Source of the DNA: DASVEE01 sp036399695
GTDB taxonomy: Bacteria; Acidobacteriota; Thermoanaerobaculia; Gp7-AA8
DNA length: 54,974 bases
Assembly (NCBI GenBank): GCA_036399695.1
Contig: DASWMP010000133.1
Coordinates: 1-54,974 of the forward strand
Reading direction: 5' to 3'
How positions within the stretch are numbered: position 1 is the stretch's first letter; each line of letters begins with the position of its first letter. Shown piece by piece: positions 7,494 through 15,126 of this stretch. The translations under genes were made by a program, and so were the position numbers. The notes under the pieces are model-generated. The model had not been told where the DNA came from. It worked only from the letters and a program-made list of their open reading frames with translations, and did no database searches.

Positions 7494-7509
7494 GCGCATT
7501 CCGTAGCGG

Positions 7510-7884
7510 ATGAAGCATAGTCGCCAGTCTCGCGTCTTCACAACTCGGCGAATCGCCATTGTCGAGGGCGATCGGGCGGCTGCGGAAATGCTGCACACCT
7601 TCTTCCGTCTCATGGAGATCGAGCCGTTTCTGATCGCCCCCGGCGACGACGTTCTGGACACGATCCGTAGAGTCCAGCCGGACATCGTGCTGCTCGACCT
7701 CGATACGCCAATTCTCCAGGCGTTAGAGATCGCCGCCCACACCCGAGCCCAACTCCCCGCCACCGGCATCATCTTCATGAGCAGCCACCCGATCGCCGTC
7801 CCCGGCGCGCTGCCCCTCATCGCCAAACCCGGCGAATGCTTCGAGAAACTGCTGCAGTTGATGGAGCTGGTGTTGGAGGTGTAG
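7510..7884 (+). CDS. Single-domain response regulator (receiver only)
   Basis: A 124-residue CheY-like receiver with no output domain. The conserved positions are present: acidic Glu19 and Asp21 in IAIVEGD, phospho-acceptor Asp63 in IVLLDLDTP, Ser91 in FMSSH, and Lys106 in IAKPGE, so phosphorylation should be possible. The proline after Lys106 is also typical. No histidine kinase lies in the window, so it would be fed from elsewhere. It lies sixteen bases after the small XRE gene and may form an operon with it. The output is unknown; such proteins usually act by protein-protein contact. Confidence 0.75.
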   Translation: MKHSRQSRVFTTRRIAIVEGDRAAAEMLHTFFRLMEIEPFLIAPGDDVLDTIRRVQPDIVLLDLDTPILQALEIAAHTRAQLPATGIIFMSSHPIAVPGALPLIAKPGECFEKLLQLMELVLEV

Positions 7885-7913
7885 GCAGCGTGGAGAGCGG
7901 GGAGAGCGCGGAG

Positions 7914-8108
7914 CTGGTTGTTGGTTGTTGGTTGTTGGTTTTTGGTTTTTGGTTTTTGGTTTTTGGTTTTTGGTTTCTACGCTGTGCGCGTCCGCGTTCT
8001 TGTAAAGGCTGTGCGCGTATACGAAGAGAAAAACCACCGCGCAGCGCAGCACCAAAAACCAAAAACCAAAAACGGACAACGGACAACGGACAACCAGCAA
8101 CGGACAAC
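7914..8108. repeat. Inverted repeat of GGTTTTT / AAAAACC and CGGACAA units upstream of M13 peptidase
   Basis: The left arm (7914-7976) has GGTTGTT units, then GGTTTTT units. The right arm (8049-8108) has CCAAAAA units followed by CGGACAA units, combining the unit types seen separately at 49329 and 5931. The loop is about 70 bases. It fills most of the 254-bp space between the response regulator and the peptidase start and leaves no recognisable ribosome site. Confidence 0.8.
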
Positions 8109-8138
8109 GTCCGCACGCCATGCGCTAGCATGCCCCCC

Positions 8139-10184
8139 ATGACCCGCCTTTTCGCCGCCGCGGCCGCGTTGCTCGTTTTGCTCGCCAGCGCTTGCGCCAC
8201 GGCCAAACCGCCGGCGCCGGTGGTGCCGGTTCCGGAGCCCGAGCGTCCGCTGCTCGGCGCGCATGGATTCGACGTGCAGCAGGTGGACCGGAGCGTCGAG
8301 CCGTGCGATGACTTCTATCAATACGCTGTCGGGGGGTGGCGCAAGGCGAATCCGCTGAAGCCGACGTACTCCCGCTTTGGCCGCTTCGAGGAAGTGGCGG
8401 AACGGAATCGCGCCACGCTGCGGGCCATCCTCGAAGAAGCCAAGGACGGAACGCAGATCGGCGACTTCTGGACCTCCTGCATGAACGAGCAGGGGATCGA
8501 GGAGCAGGGCATCGCGCCGCTGCGCGCCGATCTCGACCGCATTGCCGCCATCTCCAGCCGTGCGCAGCTCGTCGCGGAGCTGCACCGTCTGCAGCGCGCC
8601 GGCATCGGCCCGCTCTTCCGCTTCTCCGCGCAGAACGACTATCGCGAGAGCGACCGCATCATCGCCGCCATCTCTCAGTCGGGACTCGGGCTGCCGGATC
8701 GCGACTACTACCTCCGCGATGACGAGCGCTTCGCCACGACGCGCCGCCAGTACGTCGAGCACATCGAGAAGCTTTTCACGCTGGCCGGCATCGGCAACGC
8801 CCACGCGGACGCCGGGCGCGTCCTGGCGCTGGAGACGCAGCTCGCCCGCGCCTCGATGGCCCGTGTCGACCAGCGCGATCCCGAGAACGTCTATCACCTG
8901 ACGCCCGTGTCGGAGCTGGAGTCGGACGCACCGAACTTCCGCTGGCGCGCCTTCTTCACCGCGATCGGTCTCGGCGACCTGAAGTCGCTCAACGTCGCGC
9001 AGCCGGAGTTCTTCGCCGCCGCGAACCGGCTGTTGCAAGAGACGCCACTCGATACCTGGAAGGCGTACCTCCGGTGGCAGCTCCTCGACGCCGCCGCCCC
9101 GGCGCTCTCGACGCCGTTCGTCCAGCAGGACTTCGCCTTCCGCGGCCAGACGCTCTCCGGGCAGAAGGAGCTGCAGCCGCGCTGGCAGCGCTGCGTCCGC
9201 GCCGCCGACGCGAACATCGGCCAGCTCCTCGGTCAGGAGTACGTCCGCCGCAACTTCACCCCCGAAGCGAAGCGGAAGATGAACGCGATGATCGACAACC
9301 TCATCGCCGCGCTGCGGGAAGACATCCCGAAGCTCGAGTGGATGGGAACGGAGACGAAGCGCGAAGCGCTCGCGAAGCTCAACGCTTTCCAGCGACGCAT
9401 CGGCTACCCCGACAAGTGGATCGACTATTCGTCGCTGAAGGTGGGCCGCCAGCCATACGTCGCGAACCTGCTGGCCGCGCGCACCTTCGCCTTCGAGCGC
9501 TCGGTGAGCCGCGTCGGCAAGCCGGACGATCCGAACGAGTGGGGCTTCTTCACGCCGGCCACCGTCAACGCCGGCTACAGCCCCGCGCGCAACGACATCA
9601 CCTTTCCGGCCGGCATCCTCCAGCCGCCCTTCTACGATCCGAATGCCGACGACGCCTACAACTACGGCGGCATCGGCACGGTGATCGGCCACGAGATGAC
9701 GCACGGCTTCGACGACCAGGGAGCGAAGTTCGACGCCGAAGGAAACCTCCGCAACTGGTGGAGCGAAGCGGATCTCCGCAACTTCCAAACGCGCGCCGAG
9801 TGCATCGCCAACCAGTACAGCGAGTTCACAGTGGAGCCCGGCCTCTCGATCCAGGGGAAGCTCGTCACCGGCGAAGCGATCGCCGACCTCGGCGGCGCCA
9901 CGCTCGCCCTGCGCGCCTACCGGAAGTCGCTCGAAGGAAAGCCGCGCGCGATGCTCGACGGCTACACGCCGGAGCAACGTTTCTTTCTCGGCTTCGCGCA
10001 GGTCTGGGCCGAGAACATGGCCATCGAGCAACAACGCCGCCTCGCCCTGACCGACCCGCACGCGCAGGGGCCGTTCCGGGTGAACGGGACGGTCGCCAAC
10101 ATGCCCGAATTCCACGAAGCCTGGAGCTGCCCCGCCTCACGCGCGATGGTGCGCGCCGCGGATAAGCGCTGCGGCATCTGGTGA
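8139..10184 (+). CDS. M13-family (neprilysin-like) zinc metallopeptidase, lipoprotein
   Basis: A periplasmic or surface oligopeptidase of the M13 family, 681 residues from the ATG at 8139; an ATG nine bases earlier is also possible. The N-terminus has a hydrophobic signal and lipobox LASAC, then the M13 start DDFYQYAVGGWRK. The zinc site is complete: His518-Glu519-x-x-His522 in GHEMTHGFDDQG and Glu579 in GEAIADLGG. The preceding segment NAGYSPARNDITFPAGILQP and the C-terminal CGIW are family hallmarks. The length fits M13. Upstream space is taken by a repeat element and no ribosome site is evident. The decarboxylase gene follows 134 bases later after another palindrome. It probably degrades small peptides outside the inner membrane. 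Confidence 0.93.
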   Translation: MTRLFAAAAALLVLLASACATAKPPAPVVPVPEPERPLLGAHGFDVQQVDRSVEPCDDFYQYAVGGWRKANPLKPTYSRFGRFEEVAERNRATLRAILEEAKDGTQIGDFWTSCMNEQGIEEQGIAPLRADLDRIAAISSRAQLVAELHRLQRAGIGPLFRFSAQNDYRESDRIIAAISQSGLGLPDRDYYLRDDERFATTRRQYVEHIEKLFTLAGIGNAHADAGRVLALETQLARASMARVDQRDPENVYHLTPVSELESDAPNFRWRAFFTAIGLGDLKSLNVAQPEFFAAANRLLQETPLDTWKAYLRWQLLDAAAPALSTPFVQQDFAFRGQTLSGQKELQPRWQRCVRAADANIGQLLGQEYVRRNFTPEAKRKMNAMIDNLIAALREDIPKLEWMGTETKREALAKLNAFQRRIGYPDKWIDYSSLKVGRQPYVANLLAARTFAFERSVSRVGKPDDPNEWGFFTPATVNAGYSPARNDITFPAGILQPPFYDPNADDAYNYGGIGTVIGHEMTHGFDDQGAKFDAEGNLRNWWSEADLRNFQTRAECIANQYSEFTVEPGLSIQGKLVTGEAIADLGGATLALRAYRKSLEGKPRAMLDGYTPEQRFFLGFAQVWAENMAIEQQRRLALTDPHAQGPFRVNGTVANMPEFHEAWSCPASRAMVRAADKRCGIW

Positions 10185-10185
10185 G

Positions 10186-10307
10186 CAGGGAACATGGGAC
10201 AAAATGGGACCCATTGGAGATGGGACCTCTGGGATTTAATGCCGGCTGAGCGCAGCCATAGGTCCTCTCTGTCCTCTCTGTCCCATCGGTCCCATCGTTC
10301 TCTCTGG
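10186..10307. repeat. Boundary palindrome (ATGGGAC / GTCCCAT type) between M13 and decarboxylase genes
   Basis: The left arm about 10186-10237 contains ATGGGAC units; the right arm 10256-10307 contains GTCCTCTCT and GTCCCATCG units. The arms pair imperfectly. It starts one base after the M13 stop and ends about 11 bases before the next start, so it fills the whole gap between two same-strand genes. Confidence 0.7.
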
Positions 10308-10318
10308 CCACCTGACAA

Positions 10319-11707
10319 ATGTACCCACTAGAACCCACCGCCGCCGAAATGCACCGCTTGGTTGATGAGGCCATGCGCCACATCGTGGCGCACATCGAGT
10401 CTCTGCCCACGCAGCCGGCCGCCAATGTAGAAGGTGCCACCGAGGCCGCTCGCGCGCTCATCGAACCGCTGCCGCGAAGCGGCCAACCGTACGAGCAACT
10501 GCTCGACTTTCTCTTCAACGAAGCAATCCCCCGCTCGTTCAACGCGGCCGGCCCGGGATACCTGGCGTACGTGCCGGGAGGCGGCATTTTTCATGCGGCG
10601 GTCGCCGACCTGATCGCCGATGCGGTGAACCGCTACGTCGGCGTGTTCGCCGCGGCGCCGCTGCTGGCGCAGCTCGAGGCGAACGTCGTCCGCTGGTTCT
10701 GCGAAATCATCGGCTTGCCGAAGGGCTCCGGCGGCTTCCTGACGAGCGGCGCGTCGCTGGCGAACTTCACCGCCATCGTCACGGCACGCAAGACGCTCCT
10801 GCCGGACGATTTCCTGCGCGGCACGCTCTACTGCTCCGAGCAGACCCACCATTCGTTCCAGAAGGCGGCGAACCTGGCCGGCTTCCCGTATGCGAACGTG
10901 CGCGAGCTGCCGGTGGATGCGCGGTTTCGCATCCGCATCGACGCCCTCGAAGCAGCGATCGCTCGCGACCGCGAGGCGGGCATGACGCCGTTCCTCGTCG
11001 CCGGCAGCGCCGGCACGACCGCCACCGGGGCGGTCGACGACCTGCCGGAGCTCGCCCGCGTCGCCCGTGAATCGAACCTCTGGTTCCACGTCGATGGTGC
11101 GTATGGCGCGTTTTTCAATCTCACGGAACGTGGGCGCGCCGCGCTACGCGGCATCGAGCTGGCCGACTCCGTGATCCTCGATCCGCACAAGACGCTGTTC
11201 CTGCCGTTCGGCACGGGCGCGCTCCTCGTCCGCGACGCCCGTACGCTGCAACGCGCGCACAGCCTGCACGCCGATTACCTGCCGGCCATGCAGCAGGAGG
11301 AGGAGCTGGTCGACTTCTGCGAAATCTCTCCCGAGCTCTCCCGCGACTTCCGCGGCCTTCGCGTCTGGCTCCCGCTGAAGCTGTTCGGTATCGAGCCCTT
11401 CCGCGAGCAGCTCGACGAAAAGCTCGACCTGATCGCCTACGCCACCGACGAGCTGCGCAAGATCGAAGGCATCGAGATCGTCGCCGAGCCGCAACTGACG
11501 ATCTGCGCCTTTCGCCTGCACGGCGACGACGTCCTGAATCAGCAGTTGCTGGAGAAGATCAACGCCAGAAAACGGGTGATGCTCACCGGCGCGATCGTCG
11601 ACGGGAGATTCGTGATCCGCATCTGCATCGTCTCGCACCGCACGCACCGCGACCGCGTAGAGATGGCCATTGAGGACATCCGTGCGGCAGTCGCCGGGGA
11701 ACGATAG
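10319..11707 (+). CDS. PLP-dependent group II amino acid decarboxylase
   Basis: A pyridoxal-phosphate decarboxylase of the aromatic/glutamate group II family, 462 residues and apparently full length. The Schiff-base lysine is Lys291 in DPHKTLFLPFGTG. The cofactor-binding Asp259 lies in HVDGAYG and a stacking His177 in EQTHHSF; GGFLTSGASLANF binds the phosphate. It should turn an amino acid into an amine and CO2 in the cytoplasm. The sequence looks closer to aromatic-L-amino-acid decarboxylases than to GadB, but the substrate cannot be fixed by eye. The stop codon TAG (11705-11707) lies inside the left arm of a palindrome. No amine transporter is adjacent. Confidence 0.88.
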   Translation: MYPLEPTAAEMHRLVDEAMRHIVAHIESLPTQPAANVEGATEAARALIEPLPRSGQPYEQLLDFLFNEAIPRSFNAAGPGYLAYVPGGGIFHAAVADLIADAVNRYVGVFAAAPLLAQLEANVVRWFCEIIGLPKGSGGFLTSGASLANFTAIVTARKTLLPDDFLRGTLYCSEQTHHSFQKAANLAGFPYANVRELPVDARFRIRIDALEAAIARDREAGMTPFLVAGSAGTTATGAVDDLPELARVARESNLWFHVDGAYGAFFNLTERGRAALRGIELADSVILDPHKTLFLPFGTGALLVRDARTLQRAHSLHADYLPAMQQEEELVDFCEISPELSRDFRGLRVWLPLKLFGIEPFREQLDEKLDLIAYATDELRKIEGIEIVAEPQLTICAFRLHGDDVLNQQLLEKINARKRVMLTGAIVDGRFVIRICIVSHRTHRDRVEMAIEDIRAAVAGER

Positions 11708-11781
11708 GACCTATGGGACAAATAGGACCTATACGACGAATGGGATTCCTATAGGTCCCATCTGTCCCATAGGTCCTATCG
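11700..11781. terminator. Boundary palindrome (ATAGGACCT type) overlapping decarboxylase stop codon
   Basis: The arms 11700-11731 and 11750-11781 are complementary at 30 of 32 positions with an 18-base loop. The decarboxylase stop codon is within the left arm; the right arm ends four bases before the end of the opposing lipoprotein gene (11786). The strongest hairpin in the window between convergent genes and a likely two-way terminator or mRNA 3' end cap. No U-run is present. Confidence 0.8.
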
Positions 11782-11785
11782 TCCT

Positions 11786-13126
11786 TTACCGCAAGCCGCT
11801 GGGCAGCCGTGGCGACGACAGCAGGCGCGTGAAGACTTCCCAGCGCTTGGTCGTGTCGCCGCCGCTTTCCTTCTCCACGTAATCGCGGACCAGGTCCTTG
11901 CCGAGGTTGTAATTGATCACGTAGGAGCGGTACTGGTCGATGAACTTCACCCGCTGCTTGGCGCGTTCGGGGGCCATCAGTCCGTACTTCGTCAGCCACT
12001 CCGCCGCCTGCTCGGCGTTGATCTCACCGTTCAGATAGCGCCGGGCTGCTTCGTTGCCGGCGTAGCCGGTCTTCGCGACGAGGTCCTGCACGCGGTAGTA
12101 CTTTTCGGCGCCGGCCGGATCGATACCGGCGATCGGGAACAGCGTCTCCTTCTCATAGGCGACGCGCTCGTTTGCCGGGAAGGCCACCTCGATGCCGTAG
12201 TTCGCGCTGCCTTCGGCAATCAGCGACTGGGGAGAGAAGAGCGGATAGACCGTGAACTCCACCCAGCCGCGGTCCTTCACCAGCGTCTTTTCGAGCAGCA
12301 GGTTGTAGACGTGGTGGCCGGGGTAGCCCTCATGGCAGGCGAGATCGATGGCCCGGTCGATGAAGATCGGCAGGTCCGTGTTCACCTGGATCAGGCTCTT
12401 GAAGCCGCCCTGATACCAGTTGTAGCCACTCCACGATTTGTTCGTCACGTACTCGATCGTGAAGCTCTCCTCGGGCGGCAACTGGATGTGCTGCAGCGTG
12501 CGCAGGCGGCAACCTTCGACCGCCGTCTTGAAGACGCTGTCCAGCTTCTCGCGCGGGATGACGAACTGCTTGCGGAACGCTTCGAGGCGATCGATGAGCG
12601 GTCCGTTGCCCGGGAGCTCCTTCTCGATCGAGGCGTTGAGCTGCTGGAAGTAGGCTTCGTCGTGGGTCGGCACGACGACGTCGTAGAGCGCTTTCGCTTC
12701 CTCGTCGAACGAGAGTTTCTTTCCGCGCAGCATCTCCGTGCGGGCGATGAGCGCGCCGAGCTGGCGGAGGAGGTATTCGTGGCGGAGCCCCCCGAGCTCG
12801 TCGGTCGGCTTGGTCAGTGCGGCTACTTCGTCGCGCAGCTTCGTGGCGTCGGCGGCGATCGTGTCGAGGGGAGGCTTCTGCGCCTTCACCTGTTCGCGCC
12901 ATTCCTTCGGGCCGTAGAAGGCATCGACGTAATCGGTGTCGTGCTCGCCGAGGGCGAGGACCAGCTTCACGTACCGCTCGGCGGCAGCGTTCATCTGCGG
13001 CGTCGTTTCGGCGGCGGCAGCGGGAGGGTTGGTGGAGGTGGCGTCGGCGGGCATCGGCGATTCTTTCGTCTTGCAGCCGAGCGCAAAAACGAGCGCGGCT
13101 GCCAGGAAGAAGACATTCTTACGCAT
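11786..13126 (-). CDS. DUF885-like lipoprotein, predicted zinc hydrolase
   Basis: A 446-residue predicted lipoprotein starting at the ATG at 13126: MRKNVFFLAAALVFALGC, with Cys18 as the lipidation site. A longer frame start at 13162 would bury the signal and is rejected. The central motif His265-EGYPGH-His272 matches the HExxxHH-type metal site of the DUF885 family, which is related to metallopeptidases. EGSANYGIE about 50 residues later could supply a further ligand. The mature N-terminus is Ala/Pro/Thr-rich. It probably hydrolyses a peptide or small ester in the envelope. The gene is monocistronic by position, convergent with the decarboxylase. Confidence 0.8.
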   Translation of the reverse strand: MRKNVFFLAAALVFALGCKTKESPMPADATSTNPPAAAAETTPQMNAAAERYVKLVLALGEHDTDYVDAFYGPKEWREQVKAQKPPLDTIAADATKLRDEVAALTKPTDELGGLRHEYLLRQLGALIARTEMLRGKKLSFDEEAKALYDVVVPTHDEAYFQQLNASIEKELPGNGPLIDRLEAFRKQFVIPREKLDSVFKTAVEGCRLRTLQHIQLPPEESFTIEYVTNKSWSGYNWYQGGFKSLIQVNTDLPIFIDRAIDLACHEGYPGHHVYNLLLEKTLVKDRGWVEFTVYPLFSPQSLIAEGSANYGIEVAFPANERVAYEKETLFPIAGIDPAGAEKYYRVQDLVAKTGYAGNEAARRYLNGEINAEQAAEWLTKYGLMAPERAKQRVKFIDQYRSYVINYNLGKDLVRDYVEKESGGDTTKRWEVFTRLLSSPRLPSGLR

Positions 13127-13280
13127 GGCAGCCGCGAAGTGTGGCAGAAATCGACCCGTCAATTTGATACGTCGATGTTACGGTCCTCGACCGTGATCGT
13201 CAGGCCGAAGCGTTATGTTCCGACGCTGCTCTCCAGGCGTGCGTCGCGCGGCGGCACGCTTTCTGCCTTCTCCAACGGGC

Positions 13281-14285
13281 ATGGCAGAGGCTCGTTTTTG
13301 CACGAATTGCGGGGCCGAGTTGGGACCCGATGCACAGTTTTGTCCCCGATGCGGGAAACCGGCGCCGCAGCCCGTAGCGGCAGCGCCGGTGATTCCTCCG
13401 GCGCCGACGGTGGTTACACCCGTTGCGACGCCCACACCGCCCCCGGCCACGCCCCCGCCGGCTGGTCCTCCTGTGACGGCGGCGGCACCCGCGCCAGCTC
13501 CGGCGCCCGTTCGCGCCACGCCCATGACCACCACGCCGGTGACGTCGGCACCGCCGCCGCGCGCTTCGAAGAAGTCGTGGCTCATCGGGCTGCCGATTGC
13601 GCTCATCGCCGTAGCGGCGCTCGCGTGGCTCCTGCTCGCGGGGCTGCCGTTCGGCGGCGACGAGCCTCGCTCCACGCCTCAGCCGCAGGTCGAGACGGTC
13701 ACGGAAGGAACCGCCACCGCGACGGCCGGCAATACAACGATGCTCGACGGCCGGATCGAAGAGCTGACCGGCACGGACACGACCTCCATCAACACGACGA
13801 CGACCTCGGCCGCACCGCCGACGACGGCACCGCCGTCAGCCGCTCCGCCCGTGACGCAGTATCCCGATGACACGGCCACGCAGGCGCCACCGCCGTCGGC
13901 CACTCCTCGTCCGGCTCCGTCCGTGACGAGCACCCCCCGTCCCGCGCCGCCGCGTCCCACGCCGGCGACCCAAACGCCGCCGCCCACCACGATGCCGCCC
14001 TCGCGACCCGATCCGGCCACGGAGCCGGCGCAGTCGTCGTCACGATCCGGCGAGATCTCGGTCTCGGACGCCATGTCCACGCTACGCAGCTACGTGACGT
14101 CGAGCAACTACTACCGCATCGATTCCGACTGCATCGCCGTCAACAATCTCGGCTACCGGAACGTGGGCTACACCCTCGAAGTGCGCGACCGCTGCGAAGA
14201 CCGCGGCCTCGGCCGCTGGCGCGTCGACTCGAAGACGCGAGAGGTGTTCCGGCAGCAGGGGGACGGGCGGTTCGTGCGGCCCTAG
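13281..14285 (+). CDS. Zinc-ribbon membrane protein with Pro/Thr-rich linker
   Basis: A 334-residue protein from the ATG at 13281 (MAEARFCTNCGAE); an upstream in-frame ATG at 13215 adds a basic tail without features. Cys7, Cys10, Cys21 and Cys24 form a zinc ribbon of the kind found at the N-terminus of many membrane proteins. A Pro/Ala/Thr linker follows, then one membrane helix (about residues 100-122), a second long Pro/Thr-rich stretch and a C-terminal globular domain of about 75 residues (ISVSDAMSTLRSYVTSSNYY...) with two Cys residues. The ribbon would be cytoplasmic and the tail extracytoplasmic. Function unknown. It is followed by a strong hairpin terminator. Confidence 0.75.
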   Translation: MAEARFCTNCGAELGPDAQFCPRCGKPAPQPVAAAPVIPPAPTVVTPVATPTPPPATPPPAGPPVTAAAPAPAPAPVRATPMTTTPVTSAPPPRASKKSWLIGLPIALIAVAALAWLLLAGLPFGGDEPRSTPQPQVETVTEGTATATAGNTTMLDGRIEELTGTDTTSINTTTTSAAPPTTAPPSAAPPVTQYPDDTATQAPPPSATPRPAPSVTSTPRPAPPRPTPATQTPPPTTMPPSRPDPATEPAQSSSRSGEISVSDAMSTLRSYVTSSNYYRIDSDCIAVNNLGYRNVGYTLEVRDRCEDRGLGRWRVDSKTREVFRQQGDGRFVRP

Positions 14286-14298
14286 GACGGCGTAGTCC

Positions 14299-14331
14299 AA
14301 GGTAGAGGCGCACCGCATGCGCCTCTACCTT
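14299..14331. terminator. Hairpin terminator between convergent genes
   Basis: A perfect 14-bp stem (AAGGTAGAGGCGCA / TGCGCCTCTACCTT) with loop CCGCA, lying between the stop of the zinc-ribbon gene (14285) and the end of the opposing small exported protein gene (14350). The A/T pairs at the stem ends are weakly terminator-like in both directions. Confidence 0.75.
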
Positions 14332-14349
14332 AATCAGTCGCCGCCGCGC

Positions 14350-15126
14350 TCACCAGAGACCGAGCAGTACCTTGCCGTCGGGCATACAAGGGACGGCGCA
14401 GTTCGAGAGAATGCGTCGCGCCAGCTTCGAGGCGATCACGATCGTATTGTCTTCCGTCGGCAGCACGATCGGCTCCTCCAGACGCTTCCCGCCGTCCTTC
14501 ATGACGCGTGAGAGCATCCCGGGCAGCCGCTGCTCGACGGCAATCGGATCGGTCGACATCTTCCCCTGCCAGTCGATCTCGCCGAACCAATCGGCCGTGA
14601 CATAGACAGCGCGGTAGCGCATGAACAGCTTGGGCCAGGGGAGGTCGGCGCCTTCGACCGCAAGCTCGAGCGCCTGGGTCTGCACGACTGTCGCGGTATC
14701 GTTGAAATACCCACGACGAACGGCAGTGATGGCGAATGCCGCGGTCGTTTTGAAGGCGACGATCTCCGAACGGGAAGTCGTCGTCACCGGCTTGAAGGCG
14801 GCAATGTCGGCGAGGAGCTGCTCTTCCCCTTCCGGGAACTCGAGCGCGAACACGAACGTGAACGTGCCGTCCGCCGCCTTCCGCTCGACCACGTCGCCGA
14901 TACGCAGGAGGCGTACTTTGGTGTCCGCGCTGATGATGGCCAGAGGCTGCCACTGCAGTTGTGAGCCGGGCCAGAGATATGTGACCAGCGCTTCGAGCGC
15001 GGGTGCCTTGCGGAGGCCGAACGCTGCTCGCGCAAGCTGGTCGTCCGCCCAGAGGGGAAGCGCGGCCGCCAGCGCGGTGAGAACGAGGACGATGCGCACG
15101 AGGGCGCGGAGATCAGTTTTTCTCAT
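14350..15126 (-). CDS. Small exported protein, last gene of the giant-protein operon
   Basis: A 258-residue protein with a signal peptide (basic RKTDLRALVR, hydrophobic core to about residue 26, then WADD). The ATG at 15126 lies inside the preceding giant gene and overlaps its end by 14 bases, so translation is probably coupled; an in-frame start at 15150 is less likely because it precedes the basic signal region. The mature part is mixed alpha/beta and ends with a conserved-looking NCAVPCMPDGKVLLGLW, whose two Cys could form a disulfide. I do not recognise a family. The coupling and export suggest it works with the hydrolase-tipped giant, for example as chaperone, activator or immunity protein. 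This role is inference. Confidence 0.7.
   Translation of the reverse strand: MRKTDLRALVRIVLVLTALAAALPLWADDQLARAAFGLRKAPALEALVTYLWPGSQLQWQPLAIISADTKVRLLRIGDVVERKAADGTFTFVFALEFPEGEEQLLADIAAFKPVTTTSRSEIVAFKTTAAFAITAVRRGYFNDTATVVQTQALELAVEGADLPWPKLFMRYRAVYVTADWFGEIDWQGKMSTDPIAVEQRLPGMLSRVMKDGGKRLEEPIVLPTEDNTIVIASKLARRILSNCAVPCMPDGKVLLGLW

Noticed and set aside
6895..7884. Prophage
   Set aside because: A CI/Cro-like arrangement is present, but no integrase, terminase, capsid, tail or lysis gene lies anywhere in the window.
7914..8108. Possible CRISPR array or telomere-like repeat (tandem GGTTTTT)
   Set aside because: Units are 7 bases without spacers and have an inverted arm on the other side; there are no cas genes.
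7977..10115. A 712-codon minus-strand frame opposite the M13 peptidase
   Set aside because: The plus-strand product has a complete M13 zinc site and lipobox; the minus frame has composition bias only.
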